A stretch of 64,000 bases of DNA from Psychrobacillus psychrodurans (lineage in GTDB: Bacteria; Bacillota; Bacilli; Bacillales_A; Planococcaceae): NCBI GenBank assembly GCA_900114885.1, contig FOUN01000012.1:1-64000 (forward strand), given 5' to 3'. The position numbers and the translations under genes are program-made. Below are positions 1 through 8,811 of the stretch, one piece after another (the first letter of the stretch is position 1; each line of letters starts with the position of its first letter). The notes beneath the pieces are model-generated. The model made no database searches. It saw only the letters and a list, made by a program, of their open reading frames with translations, and was not told the origin of the DNA.

Positions 1-92
1 ACGATAAGCACCTTGCGCTTCCTTAGTGGTTGGTCGATGTGTACCCCCACAGTGGACTTTCACCACCTAGATAGTTGCCATGCCTGGCACAC
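1..92 (-). mobile_element. Group II intron, 5' end (class C-like), cut by window edge
   Basis: On the minus strand the sequence starting at 92 begins GTGTGCC, which fits the GUGYG 5' end of bacterial group II introns. It continues with GGCATGG, AGGTGGTGAAAGTCCAC and GCGCAAGG, in the order and spacing of domain I of known class C introns such as the Oceanobacillus iheyensis one. The first intron base lies one base past the U-run of the pbp terminator, and class C introns characteristically insert directly downstream of terminator hairpins. The rest of the ribozyme and any reverse transcriptase lie left of the window. The match is from remembered intron sequences, not a search. Confidence 0.72.
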
Positions 93-93
93 T

Positions 94-121
94 AAAAAAA
101 GGAAGTGATCAGTTCACTTCC
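94..121 (-). terminator. Rho-independent terminator of the pbp gene
   Basis: A perfect 8-bp stem (GGAAGTGA/TCACTTCC, 101-108 and 114-121) with a 5-base loop is followed on the minus strand by seven U (100-94). It ends pbp transcription and is the apparent landing site of the adjacent group II intron. Confidence 0.9.
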
Positions 122-134
122 CTTCTACTAATAA

Positions 135-2336
135 TTATTCGGTTTCTTCTTCATCTATTTTGGCATTTGTAAATGCCGGTTTTATAAGAGGAGTTGAAGT
201 TGAGTCTCCTGCAGTTGTTGCATTATTTTTATTCTTAATCTCAAAATACTTATCGACAAGTCTTCTTGCTATTGGTGTAGAAAAGTTAGTTTTATATGTG
301 GATTCCAGAGAAGCATCTGGAATAACAAGGGCGTATGCTATTTCTGGATTGTCATATGGTATAAAACCGACATGAGTTAAATTTACAGTATGAATATTTG
401 TCCATAATTTTGCATCCCATTCGCTAGATTGAGCAGTACCTGTTTTTCCAGCACCAGTAAATGGAGCACCTCCAAATGCTTTAGCAGCCGTTCCATTGTC
501 ACCAAAATACACAAGTTTCATACCTTTACGTACTTGTTCTATTTCAGCACGTGTGTTATCTACTGTGTTTAATATGATTGGAGCCATTTCTTTTACTACT
601 TTACCTAGTTGTACACCATCCTCAGATGGCTCTCTTATTTCCTTGACTACATGAGGTTGAATTCTACTTCCTCCGTTAGCTAATGTAGCAACAAATTGGG
701 CTAGTTGCAATGTAGTGTACGTATCAAACTGTCCAATACTAAGATCTAGTAATTTACCATCTTCGAAATTTCCTGTCTCTCCACTTACTTCTCCAGGCAA
801 ATCAATACCAGTTAATGCTCCAAGTCCAAGCTGAGCATAACCACTTCTCATTTTAAGAAAGGCATCTTTCCCAAAGTTAATGGGCTGATTAGGCTTATAA
901 GTCCTACCAGCAACTCCGTAAGCTGTTTTGAACATATATACATTGGAAGAACGCTCTATAGCTTGTAAATCACTCATTCGAATACTTCCGTACCGATTAA
1001 ATACAGAGCTCTTTGATTCCGAACCTTTTATACGAATTGGTTCATCGACTAATGTACTTCCTATTGAATATACACCCTCGCGATAACCTGTAAGGATAGT
1101 TCCTGGCTTAACAGTAGAACCAACTTCATACGCATTAGTAAATGCACCAAATGCATAGTCATTGATTTCTTTTACCCCTGTTTCTTCATTTTTCCCAACT
1201 CGTTTACCTACTAGCGAAAGTACTTCACCTGAGTACGGATCCATCATAATAAAATAAGCATGTTCTAAATATTTCCCACCAGGGCTATTGCTATATTTAA
1301 GCAGTTCTTCTGCAAGAATTTCTTCTTGTGCTAATTGAATTTCACTATCCATTGTTAACACTAAATCTTTACCAGGCTCTCCTTCATAAACTGTCTGAAT
1401 ATCGAAAACTCTTCCTTTTCCATCCGTTATATTTTTGACGACACTCTTTTGACCCTGTAGTACTTCCTCATACTGTTGTTCAATATAACTTGTACCTACA
1501 CGATCATTACGAGAATAGTCTCGAGAAAGAAAATAATCTAATCGATCTTTTGGAATACCTACTTTTGGTAATGTTGTTGAGCCTAATATCGCTAGTGAAG
1601 AAGTTTTTATTCTTCTCCAATCAGTTGTAGTGTTTACACCTTCTAATTCACCTAGTCTTTCAGAGACTCGTGCAAATTCTTCAACTGTAACTTCTTCTTT
1701 CACATCATCTCCTTTAATAATTTGAGGAGATAATGCATACCCAGAGGCCATTACTCGATAAATCGCTATGACTTCTAGTTCTTCTGGAGTAAAGGAGTTC
1801 AATTGTTCCTCTGTTATTCTGTCTCTAGTCAAGCGGTCAATTGCTCTACTTCTATCCTTTTTTTCTAAGTCTTCATCTGCTTCTATAGCTTTACGCTCTT
1901 TATCTGTTACTAATTCAAGTGCTTCTTCGGGATATTTTTTTAACCAGAAATCCTGCAAATCACTCTTGGTGATGTCGTCTGGTTCCTTTTCTATTAAAAG
2001 ACTTAACTCTTCTGCAATTTCATACATCTCTTTGGATTTCGTTGTTTGCATTTTTGTATATGTTATAGCTCGTTGAGGAAGATTATCGACCATTATTCGA
2101 CCTTCGCTATCGAAAATTCGCCCTCTCGGTACACTAGTATTTACAGGAACTTCTTCTTTACGGGCTAAATAACTTGTATATTCTTCTCCCTTTACTATTT
2201 GTAAATAGCCTAAACGAAGAATTAGCATTGTAAAAAGTACAAAAATCGAGAAAAACAATATGTTCATACGAAAAGTAATATTTGCTCGTTGTTTAGCCTT
2301 CATACTTTGTGCACGTTTATTTGGAATTTTTCGCAT
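135..2336 (-). CDS. pbpA: Class B penicillin-binding protein (transpeptidase)
   Basis: The 733-residue protein is a membrane-anchored DD-transpeptidase that cross-links peptidoglycan. A basic cytoplasmic tail and one transmembrane helix (about residues 24-46) precede the PBP dimerization domain. The transpeptidase domain carries the active-site STVK near residue 407, the SSN motif near 463 and KTGTAQ near 631. The ATG at 2336 follows a GAAGGTGAT Shine-Dalgarno and gives the usual PBP2 start; an in-frame extension upstream has no such site. In B. subtilis the sodA-neighbouring PBP is PbpA (PBP2A, rod-shape cell-wall synthesis), so this assignment rests on position as well as motifs. It has its own terminator and sits downstream of sodA. 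Confidence 0.9.
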   Translation of the reverse strand: MRKIPNKRAQSMKAKQRANITFRMNILFFSIFVLFTMLILRLGYLQIVKGEEYTSYLARKEEVPVNTSVPRGRIFDSEGRIMVDNLPQRAITYTKMQTTKSKEMYEIAEELSLLIEKEPDDITKSDLQDFWLKKYPEEALELVTDKERKAIEADEDLEKKDRSRAIDRLTRDRITEEQLNSFTPEELEVIAIYRVMASGYALSPQIIKGDDVKEEVTVEEFARVSERLGELEGVNTTTDWRRIKTSSLAILGSTTLPKVGIPKDRLDYFLSRDYSRNDRVGTSYIEQQYEEVLQGQKSVVKNITDGKGRVFDIQTVYEGEPGKDLVLTMDSEIQLAQEEILAEELLKYSNSPGGKYLEHAYFIMMDPYSGEVLSLVGKRVGKNEETGVKEINDYAFGAFTNAYEVGSTVKPGTILTGYREGVYSIGSTLVDEPIRIKGSESKSSVFNRYGSIRMSDLQAIERSSNVYMFKTAYGVAGRTYKPNQPINFGKDAFLKMRSGYAQLGLGALTGIDLPGEVSGETGNFEDGKLLDLSIGQFDTYTTLQLAQFVATLANGGSRIQPHVVKEIREPSEDGVQLGKVVKEMAPIILNTVDNTRAEIEQVRKGMKLVYFGDNGTAAKAFGGAPFTGAGKTGTAQSSEWDAKLWTNIHTVNLTHVGFIPYDNPEIAYALVIPDASLESTYKTNFSTPIARRLVDKYFEIKNKNNATTAGDSTSTPLIKPAFTNAKIDEEETE

Positions 2337-2383
2337 GAGATCACCTTCTTTATTAAATAATTTACTTATATACAGTGTAACAC

Positions 2384-2418
2384 AAAAAGCACACACTTTT
2401 AGACGAAAAAGTGTGTGC
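2384..2418 (-). terminator. Terminator after sodA
   Basis: A 12-bp inverted repeat (GCACACACTTTT/AAAAGTGTGTGC at 2389-2400 and 2407-2418) is followed on the minus strand by UUUUU. It lies 45 bases past the sodA stop and overlaps the leader of the pbp gene. Confidence 0.85.
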
Positions 2419-2462
2419 TAAGTTTCAATTATTATACAAAATATACTGCTAAACCAAAATAA

Positions 2463-3071
2463 TTATTTTGCAGCTGCGAAACGTTTTGATACTTCATCCC
2501 AGTTTACTACATTCCAGAATGAACCGATGTAGTCTGGACGACGGTTTTGATAGTTTAGGTAGTAAGCATGTTCCCAAACATCTAAACCTAATAATGGAGT
2601 TTTACCTTCCATAATTGGTGAATCTTGATTTGCCGTAGAAGAAACTTCTATTTCTCCATTAGCTACTGATAACCAAGCCCAACCTGAACCAAAGCGAGTT
2701 GTAGCTGCTTTAGCAAACTCTTCTTTGAATGCATCGAAGCTACCGAATTTAGCATCGATTGCAGTAGCTAGTTCACCTGTTGGATTTCCGCCACCGTTTG
2801 GTGATAAGATTTGCCAAAATAGTGAGTGGTTAGCATGTCCGCCACCATTGTTGCGTACTGCCGTACGGATTGCTTCAGGAACAGCATCTAAATTAGCGAT
2901 TAACTCTTCCACTGATTTGCCTTGTAAATCAGTATAATCTGCAAGCGCATTATTTACGTTTGTCACGTAAGTATTGTGGTGTTTAGTGTGATGAATATTC
3001 ATCGTTTCTTTGTCGATATGTGGTTCTAGTGCATCATAAGCGTAAGGTAATTCTGGTAATTCGTATGCCAT
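2463..3071 (-). CDS. sodA: Superoxide dismutase [Mn/Fe]
   Basis: This 202-residue protein converts superoxide to hydrogen peroxide and oxygen in the cytoplasm. The N-terminal [19 protein letters not shown], the HHTKHH helix and the C-terminal [19 protein letters not shown], which supplies the metal-binding Asp and His, are typical of the Fe/Mn-SOD family at its usual length. Gly- and Gln-region residues ([11 protein letters not shown]) suggest the Mn form, but metal choice cannot be settled from sequence. The ATG follows AGGAGGAAACAAT. It lies between the DUF456 gene and pbp as in B. subtilis (yqgC-sodA-yqgE-pbpA), but no yqgE homologue is present. The 269 bases upstream hold no gene; I saw no clear peroxide-stress box there. 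Confidence 0.96.
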   Translation of the reverse strand: MAYELPELPYAYDALEPHIDKETMNIHHTKHHNTYVTNVNNALADYTDLQGKSVEELIANLDAVPEAIRTAVRNNGGGHANHSLFWQILSPNGGGNPTGELATAIDAKFGSFDAFKEEFAKAATTRFGSGWAWLSVANGEIEVSSTANQDSPIMEGKTPLLGLDVWEHAYYLNYQNRRPDYIGSFWNVVNWDEVSKRFAAAK

Positions 3072-3340
3072 TATTGTTTCCTCCTAAAGAATATTTTAGA
3101 AAATTCTTTCCATGTATTAGCGTATCAAACTATGAACAATCGTTCAATTAAAATCGACTAAAATATTTATTATCATACTTTTGACTGAATTTATCCCGCA
3201 TTAACGGCAATAATGACTCCACATTAACACTTTGTCCAAGAATTGAGCATATGGTTTAGATAAACGCCCCTTAAACACCCGAATGGTTCAAATAACAATC
3301 AGTGTAGATAGAGATTGGCCCCACTGATTGAAGTTTCACT

Positions 3341-3823
3341 TTATACGAAGAAAACAAACACAATGAGCATAATAACTAAAACAATAACTTTTACTACAGA
3401 TGATGTTAAAAAACCAATTAAAGATCCTACACCTGACTTAATTGCTTGTTTTAAACCATGACGTGTAACGAATAATTCCGCAATTACAGCCCCAATAAAA
3501 GGTCCTATTAGAATACCCGCTACTGGAATAACAAAGGGACCAAAAAGCAACCCAATTGTACTTCCCCACATCCCTGCTTTGGTACCGCCGAACTTTTTCA
3601 CACCAAATGCATTTGCCGCCATATCTGCACTAAACAATAGAATAACAAATAGAATTTGAATTACCCAAAATAGTAATGTTAACTCTGTAAAGGAGAAAAA
3701 TAATCCATAAAGCACATACCCTAAGAGCATAAACACTACTGATGGGATGATTGGATAAAACGTTCCAACAAAAGCAACGATGAAACATAAGACGATTAAT
3801 ATCCAACCGATAGTTTCTATCAT
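3341..3823 (-). CDS. DUF456 family membrane protein (YqgC-like)
   Basis: This 160-residue protein is almost entirely hydrophobic, with about four or five membrane segments and glycine-rich stretches (GPFVIPVAGILIGPFIGAVIAEL) that are the hallmark of DUF456. No biochemical function is established for the family. Its ATG overlaps the stop of the Na/Pi cotransporter gene by four bases (ATGA), so the two are likely translated together from one mRNA. Position next to sodA matches B. subtilis yqgC. A weak imperfect inverted repeat (AATCAGTG/CACTGATT) lies at about 3298-3330, just past the stop, and may act as a terminator. Confidence 0.8.
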   Translation of the reverse strand: MIETIGWILIVLCFIVAFVGTFYPIIPSVVFMLLGYVLYGLFFSFTELTLLFWVIQILFVILLFSADMAANAFGVKKFGGTKAGMWGSTIGLLFGPFVIPVAGILIGPFIGAVIAELFVTRHGLKQAIKSGVGSLIGFLTSSVVKVIVLVIMLIVFVFFV

Positions 3824-5451
3824 ATTCTTTTACCTAAAACTGCTTCCGCTATATTTGATGCGTGATCACCAATACGTTCTAAGTTACTTAAAATATCTAC
3901 AAACATTATTCCAGCTTGTCCCGAGCATCGCCCTTCATTCACGCGAAGTATATGATTTTTTCTAAACTGACGTTCCATTTTATCAATCACATTTTCTTGT
4001 TCAGACACATTTTGCGCTAATTCGACATTGTTCGTATCTAATGCTTCTAATGCTTTCGAAACTGTTGTTATTGTAAGCTCAAACATCTCCGAAACATCTT
4101 TTAAAGCATCTTCTGTAAGAATTAAACGATTCACTTCTCTATACTCGATTAATTCAATTATATTTTCAAAATGATCCCCAATTCTTTCTACATCCCGTAC
4201 TGTATCCATTAAAATATTATGTCTAGCAGAGTCTTGAACTGACAATGATTGAGAAGAGATTTTTACTAGGTAATCTGTAATCTTATGGTCTAAATTATTT
4301 AAAGCATCCTCTATCTGATAACCTAAATCTGCTTCTTTTTTGTTATTCGTTTTTAAATAGGAATAAGTCGTTTCTAGTCCTTGAACACTTAATGCACCCA
4401 TGCGCAATATTTCCTCTTTAGCTTGTCCGATTGCAATAGATGGTGATTGCTCAATAAAATGAACATCTAAATGTTTCGGTTTATACTCGATCGACACATC
4501 TTCTCCAGGAATGAGTTTAGTTACCAGATATGCCCATGCTCCAATAAGTGGGAATTGAATAATTGTGTTCGCAACATTAAATGAACCGTGAGCAAATGCA
4601 ATTTGCATTTTACTCTCCAAATCAAGTACACCAGAAATCCATTCGATATACATCGTAAAAGGTGTTAATAGTATCAAAAATACAATGGAACCAATTACGT
4701 TAAACAATACATGAGTAGCAGCTGCACGTTTTGCAGCAACTGAAGCTCCTAAAGAAGCAAGTACTGCAGTAATAGTAGTACCGATATTATCTCCAAATAG
4801 AACTGGAAGAGAACCGTGGAGTGAAAGAAGGTTTTCCGCATAAAGTCCTTGCAGAATTGCTACTGTTGCACTTGAACTTTGAACGATTAATGTGAAAAGT
4901 GTTCCTGCAATTACTCCAAGAATAGGACTATCACTCATACTAAGTGTAAAATCAGTAAAAGCGGTCATTTCTCTAAGCGGCTTCATTCCACCACTCATTA
5001 GCTCTAGCCCCAGGAATAACCCTCCAAAACCAAATATTACTTCTCCTAAATTTTGAACTTTGTTTTTCTTAAAGAAGAACAAAAGAAATGCCCCAATTGC
5101 CATAATCGGCAATGCATATGCACCAACATCAAAACCAATGATAAAAGCAGTAATTGTTGTTCCAATATTGGCACCCATAATTACGCCAATTGCTTGTCTA
5201 AGCTTCATAAATCCTGCACTAACTAATCCAACTGTTATAACTGTTGTACCTGAACTAGATTGAATAAGAACTGTAACGATAATACCGACTAAAACACCCA
5301 TAAAAGGATTGGTCGTGTACTTATCTAAAATGTCACGAAGTCTATCCCCCGCAGCTTTTTGAAGTCCATCACCCATAAATTTGATGGCGAATAAGAAAAT
5401 ACCCAGTCCACCAAAAAATTGAAAGAGCATTTCCTGCCAATTTAATTCCAC
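3820..5451 (-). CDS. Na/Pi cotransporter family protein with PhoU-like tail
   Basis: The 543-residue protein is predicted to move phosphate with sodium across the membrane. Two inverted halves each contain the family's QSSS motif (VLIQSSSGTT and IVQSSSATV) among eight or more membrane helices. The last 200 or so residues form a soluble PhoU-like helical bundle (RDVERIGDHFENI and LSNLERIGDHASNI repeats). I choose a GTG start at 5451, preceded by GGGAG with 11-base spacing, giving MELNWQEMLFQFFGG, which matches how homologues begin. A TTG at 5478 gives nine more residues but has no visible Shine-Dalgarno. The transport substrate is inferred from family membership; members with PhoU tails may also have other roles. 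Confidence 0.85.
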   Translation of the reverse strand: MELNWQEMLFQFFGGLGIFLFAIKFMGDGLQKAAGDRLRDILDKYTTNPFMGVLVGIIVTVLIQSSSGTTVITVGLVSAGFMKLRQAIGVIMGANIGTTITAFIIGFDVGAYALPIMAIGAFLLFFFKKNKVQNLGEVIFGFGGLFLGLELMSGGMKPLREMTAFTDFTLSMSDSPILGVIAGTLFTLIVQSSSATVAILQGLYAENLLSLHGSLPVLFGDNIGTTITAVLASLGASVAAKRAAATHVLFNVIGSIVFLILLTPFTMYIEWISGVLDLESKMQIAFAHGSFNVANTIIQFPLIGAWAYLVTKLIPGEDVSIEYKPKHLDVHFIEQSPSIAIGQAKEEILRMGALSVQGLETTYSYLKTNNKKEADLGYQIEDALNNLDHKITDYLVKISSQSLSVQDSARHNILMDTVRDVERIGDHFENIIELIEYREVNRLILTEDALKDVSEMFELTITTVSKALEALDTNNVELAQNVSEQENVIDKMERQFRKNHILRVNEGRCSGQAGIMFVDILSNLERIGDHASNIAEAVLGKRI

Positions 5452-5624
5452 TCTATACTCAACTCCCGTTTTCGACAATTTTCACATACACATCTATTAT
5501 TCATCAATTATGAAGTCATTGTAAATAGATTCGGACATTCTTTACAATTTCTTAACAAAGCAAAATCTCCTTCTGTTTTCCCAGTTCCTTTGATGATAGA
5601 ATATAGATGAGAGGGTGACACCAT

Positions 5625-6125
5625 TTGAGTTTATTTCAATTATTTAAATCTAGTTTACATAGTCCCAAAAAAATGGCTGCATTTCGGCTTATTCCGATTG
5701 GTAAAGTGATGCAATATATATTTACTTACATATTTATTATGTCCATTATTTCTTTTATTTATTTTGTCAACGGGATTTCTAGTCAACATGAATCTATGGA
5801 GGGTTTACTGGAGTACTTTTCTCAGATTCAATGGCTTTTATACCCATTCTCCTTTTTGTTCTTATTTGTATTGAATACTTTATTTATATTTGTTCGGATT
5901 AGTATTTTTGCATACATAGGAAGTTTCATCCTTCTTTGTAGAAAAAGAAAAGGTGAATATCGTCATATTTGGAGAACTGCTCTATTTGCAAGCACGATTC
6001 CAATGTTGCTATCTATCATTGTTGCTATATTGCAGTTTTCGAATAATTATATTCAAGCTGTAATCTACATCTTGAGTTTCGTAATTATTGTTTTAGCAAC
6101 TAAATACTATCCAATCAAAAGATAA
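5625..6125 (+). CDS. DUF1189 family membrane protein (YqgB-like)
   Basis: This 166-residue integral membrane protein has five or so hydrophobic segments and the family's N-terminal cytoplasmic segment SLFQLFKSSLHSPKKMAAFRL. The function of DUF1189 is not known. The start is a TTG at 5625 preceded by GAGAGGGTGA. It is transcribed away from the Na/Pi cotransporter gene and towards the LysM-like gene, and ends in a terminator-like hairpin at 6135-6170. Its place near the DUF456 gene matches B. subtilis yqgB-yqgC, here separated by the transporter. Confidence 0.75.
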   Translation: MSLFQLFKSSLHSPKKMAAFRLIPIGKVMQYIFTYIFIMSIISFIYFVNGISSQHESMEGLLEYFSQIQWLLYPFSFLFLFVLNTLFIFVRISIFAYIGSFILLCRKRKGEYRHIWRTALFASTIPMLLSIIVAILQFSNNYIQAVIYILSFVIIVLATKYYPIKR

Positions 6126-6134
6126 TACATAGCA

Positions 6135-6171
6135 CCCCTTTATCCTGCATAGAGTAGGTTAAGGGGGTTTT
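6135..6171 (+). terminator. Terminator-like hairpin that carries the next gene's ribosome binding site
   Basis: CCCCTT (6135-6140) pairs with AAGGGG (6161-6166), with an inner CCT/AGG stem and an internal loop, followed by GTTTTT. The 3' arm AAGGGGG is also the only Shine-Dalgarno-like sequence for the ATG at 6175, so folding of the hairpin would hide it. Confidence 0.6.
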
Positions 6172-6174
6172 TAT

Positions 6175-6495
6175 ATGAAAATATTCGTAGCAACAATTCT
6201 ATTACTTATCTCTTTTTATATCGTAAAAGTAGATTTAATCGAAGGAACCATACCACTTGCCTACTCTTCCCAGCAAATTGAATGTGAAAAAAAACTAGAT
6301 TACATTACAGTAGAAGTTATGGCGGGAGATACACTACATTCACTATTCTCTCTATATCCTTCTGCTGAGTCTATCACTTATACAGAAAGACTCACTGACT
6401 TTTATAATCTAAATCCACATTTTATTAATCAGTCCTTCAAAGTAGGAGAAAATGTATTATTACCAGTTTATACACTGTCTGAAGAATGTAAATAA
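6175..6495 (+). CDS. Small secreted or membrane-anchored LysM-like protein (YqfZ-like)
   Basis: The 106-residue protein has an N-terminal hydrophobic segment (about residues 2-18) that acts as a signal or anchor. It is followed by a single LysM-like domain: YITVEVMAGDTLHSLFSLY, then a helix ending in NLNPHFI, then GENVLLPVY. LysM domains bind peptidoglycan N-acetylglucosamine, so a role at the cell wall is likely. The layout (a short anchor containing GTIP, then one LysM ending in PVY) recalls B. subtilis YqfZ, which also sits next to ispG. The ATG is seven bases after AAGGGGG. Two cysteines (residues 37 and 105) lie outside the core fold. Confidence 0.7.
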   Translation: MKIFVATILLLISFYIVKVDLIEGTIPLAYSSQQIECEKKLDYITVEVMAGDTLHSLFSLYPSAESITYTERLTDFYNLNPHFINQSFKVGENVLLPVYTLSEECK

Positions 6496-6516
6496 TGTAA
6501 AGAAGAGCTTTCTTTC

Positions 6517-6546
6517 TTGTCATTTCATTCATAAGACTGATAAAAT
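6517..6546 (+). promoter_or_regulatory. Sigma-A promoter for ispG
   Basis: TTGTCA (6517-6522) and TAAAAT (6541-6546) are separated by 18 bases and lie 43 bases upstream of the ispG start. The spacing and hexamers fit a vegetative promoter; no other control element is obvious. Confidence 0.6.
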
Positions 6547-6588
6547 GTAGGATAGTGATGGCATATGCCTCAAGAAGGAGAGAATTTC

Positions 6589-7713
6589 ATGAGCGGAATA
6601 ATTCATCGTTCTAAAACTCGTCCAGTACGAGTTGGAGACTTAACAATAGGTGGTAGCAATGAACTATTTATACAAAGTATGACAACAACAAAAACACATG
6701 ACGTAGAGGCAACAGTTGCTGAAATCCTACGATTAGAAGAAGCAGGTTGTCAAATCGTACGTGTCGCGTGCCCTGATGAACGGGCAGCTTATTCTATAGG
6801 AGAAATAAAAAAACGAATTAATATCCCATTAGTAGTAGATATACACTTTGACTATAAGTTAGCGCTTATTGCAATAGAGCAAGGTGCCGATAAAATACGT
6901 ATTAATCCGGGTAATATCGGTCGTAAAGAAAAAGTGGAAGCTGTTGTAAATGCAGCTAAAGCAAAAGGTATTCCAATCCGAATTGGGGTTAATGCTGGTT
7001 CTCTAGAAAGAAAAATTCTAGAAAAATATGGTTACCCCACTGCAGATGGAATGGTTGAAAGTGCGTTGCATCATATTAAAATACTAGAAGATTTAGACTT
7101 TCATGACATCATCGTCTCTATGAAAGCATCGGATGTTACACTAGCTGTTGAGGCTTACCGTAAAGCGTCAGAAGCATTTGATTACCCTCTTCACTTAGGG
7201 ATTACAGAGTCTGGTACATTGTTCTCAGGTTCTATCAAAAGTGCTGCTGGATTAGGAACACTACTAAGTATGGGAATCGGTAACACAATGCGTGTGTCTT
7301 TAAGCGCTGACCCGGTTGAAGAGATTAAAGTTGCTCGAGAACTATTAAAAGTTTTCGGTCTATCTTCTAATGCAGCTACATTAATCTCTTGTCCTACATG
7401 TGGACGCATTGAAATTGACTTAATAACAATTGCAAATGAAGTAGAAGAGTATATTTCACATATTAAAGCTCCTATTAAAGTGGCAGTACTTGGCTGTGCT
7501 GTAAATGGTCCTGGTGAAGCTCGAGAGGCTGATATTGGAATCGCAGGTGCACGTGGCGAAGGTTTGTTATTCATGAAGGGTAAAACGGTTCGCAAAGTTC
7601 CTGAGGAAACAATGGTCGAAGAACTTAAAGTAGAAATAGATAAAATTGCAGCAGAATATTTTGCTCAAAAAGAACTAGAAAAACAGCAGGATCAAGAAAA
7701 ACAACAAGCGTAA
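6589..7713 (+). CDS. ispG: 4-hydroxy-3-methylbut-2-en-1-yl diphosphate synthase (flavodoxin)
   Basis: IspG (GcpE) carries out the penultimate step of the MEP isoprenoid pathway, reducing methylerythritol cyclodiphosphate to HMBPP with a [4Fe-4S] cluster. The 374-residue protein has the TIM-barrel N-terminal half ([33 protein letters not shown]) and the reductase half with cluster ligands in SCPTCGR and GCAVNGPGE. The ATG at 6589 follows AAGAAGGAGAG; an ATG at 6565 lies before this Shine-Dalgarno and is unlikely to be used. A Glu/Gln/Lys-rich tail follows the catalytic core. The next enzyme, IspH, is encoded 7 kb away at 14600, so both last steps of the pathway are in this window. Confidence 0.96.
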   Translation: MSGIIHRSKTRPVRVGDLTIGGSNELFIQSMTTTKTHDVEATVAEILRLEEAGCQIVRVACPDERAAYSIGEIKKRINIPLVVDIHFDYKLALIAIEQGADKIRINPGNIGRKEKVEAVVNAAKAKGIPIRIGVNAGSLERKILEKYGYPTADGMVESALHHIKILEDLDFHDIIVSMKASDVTLAVEAYRKASEAFDYPLHLGITESGTLFSGSIKSAAGLGTLLSMGIGNTMRVSLSADPVEEIKVARELLKVFGLSSNAATLISCPTCGRIEIDLITIANEVEEYISHIKAPIKVAVLGCAVNGPGEAREADIGIAGARGEGLLFMKGKTVRKVPEETMVEELKVEIDKIAAEYFAQKELEKQQDQEKQQA

Positions 7714-7725
7714 GGACTGGTGCAA

Positions 7726-8304
7726 TTGACGAATATACGATTTGGTATCGATATAGACGGGACGGTAACCTCCCCTACTTCTCTGCTTCCTCATATTAAC
7801 GAAGCATTTAAATGTAATTTACAGTTAGAAGATATTAAAGAATACGATTTAACGAAGGCGTTTCCGGTAAGTGAAAAGGATTTCTACGAATGGTTTAAGA
7901 AAGCGGAGCCTATCATTTATGCAACATCCCCCATTCAACCTGATGCACATGCAGTATTATCTGCTTGGAAAGAAAAATACGAACTGTATTTCATTTCTGC
8001 TCGTGGAGATAACGTGATGGATGTTACGTTAGATTGGTTCAAGCAGCAAGAACTGTTATACGATCACATTGAGTTAATAGGCACACATAACAAAATCGAA
8101 ACTGCTCGTAGACATGGTGTTCACGCTTTTTTTGAAGATAAACATGACAATGCGGTTGAAATTAGTGAGGAACTTGATATTCCAGTGTTATTATTTAATA
8201 CTCCTTATAATCAATTGCCAGTCCCTTCACGCGTTATCCGAGTAAATAATTGGATTGAAGCAAATAACTGGATTGAAAAGGAATTTTCAATGTCCATTAA
8301 ATAA
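7726..8304 (+). CDS. HAD-type nucleotidase (YqfW-like)
   Basis: The 192-residue protein belongs to the HAD phosphatase superfamily close to 5'(3')-deoxyribonucleotidases. Motif I is DIDGT (near residue 8, two aspartates), motif II is FISARG, and the acidic motif is FFEDKHDNAVEI. It should release phosphate from a nucleotide or a similar small metabolite in the cytoplasm; the substrate is unknown. I choose the TTG at 7726 because AAGGA lies eight bases before it; the GTG at 7720 is too close to that site. It follows ispG by 12 bases and is probably co-transcribed, as in B. subtilis where yqfW is a near neighbour. The C-terminus repeats a short NNWIEAN-NWIEK segment. Confidence 0.8.
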   Translation: MTNIRFGIDIDGTVTSPTSLLPHINEAFKCNLQLEDIKEYDLTKAFPVSEKDFYEWFKKAEPIIYATSPIQPDAHAVLSAWKEKYELYFISARGDNVMDVTLDWFKQQELLYDHIELIGTHNKIETARRHGVHAFFEDKHDNAVEISEELDIPVLLFNTPYNQLPVPSRVIRVNNWIEANNWIEKEFSMSIK

Positions 8305-8341
8305 ATTAAAGGCGGCAGGGACAAAACCCTTCTCCAAATTA

Positions 8342-8391
8342 AAAGCAGTTCAAATTTTACTATGGAGTAAAATTTGAACTGCTTTATTTTT
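8342..8391 (+). terminator. Long terminator after ispG-yqfW
   Basis: A perfect 20-bp inverted repeat (8342-8361 and 8366-8385) around a four-base ATGG loop is followed by ATTTTTAT. The length and perfection of the stem are striking; it could also stop transcripts coming from the other strand. Confidence 0.88.
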
Positions 8392-8401
8392 ATATACACT
8401 T

Positions 8402-8508
8402 CGTAGCCGTTGTTTTCCGTTACGGCAGACGCTTTCCTGGGGGCACGGGTCGAGCCTGTAGTCTCTCCCACGCGCTTGTCCCCTAGGAGTCGTCGCCTTC
8501 ACTCCAAA
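8402..8508 (-). repeat. Dispersed intergenic repeat, family R1 (minus orientation)
   Basis: Read on the minus strand it begins GGAGTGAAGGCGACGACTCC and ends with GGAAAGCGTCTGCCG then TAACGGAAA. This is the same skeleton as the near-identical elements at 27130-27680 (GGCGACTCC...GGAAAGCGTCC...GAAACGGAAAT). It is much more GC-rich than its surroundings and has no coding potential that I trust. It abuts the 3' end of the membrane protein gene at 8524. Confidence 0.7.
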
Positions 8509-8523
8509 CAACTAATATCTCTT

Positions 8524-8811
8524 CTATATCAAGTAACCCCTGCACAATAAAAGTAAAGAACCAAATACAATTTGATGACTTAGATAGGCACTTTCCCGAA
8601 CTATTTTTTTGCCTAATTCGTCCTTTCTAACATCTTTTCGTGCATGCCAAGTAAAAAACTGTGCCCATCCAACAACTATGGCGATAATTAATAAAATCTC
8701 TGTAACCCCAAATTCAACATTCGGCATTACAACGTAACTAATTAAAGTAGCACCAAAATATAAAGTAACAATCAGCATTAGAATAAGACTTACAACCTCT
8801 TTTTTACTCAT
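8524..8811 (-). CDS. Small membrane protein paired with an XRE repressor
   Basis: I do not recognise a named family. The 95-residue protein has two clear membrane segments (about residues 7-28 and 38-52), a charged cytoplasmic stretch WHARKDVRKDELGKKIVRES, and a short final hydrophobic segment ending abruptly in LLLLCRGYLI. The charged motif resembles small membrane proteins commonly encoded beside XRE regulators in Firmicutes. Its ATG overlaps the regulator's stop codon (TAATG), so the pair is translationally coupled. The R1 repeat begins about 15 bases beyond the stop codon; the blunt C-terminus may mean the gene was shortened there. Function unknown. Confidence 0.65.
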   Translation of the reverse strand: MSKKEVVSLILMLIVTLYFGATLISYVVMPNVEFGVTEILLIIAIVVGWAQFFTWHARKDVRKDELGKKIVRESAYLSHQIVFGSLLLLCRGYLI

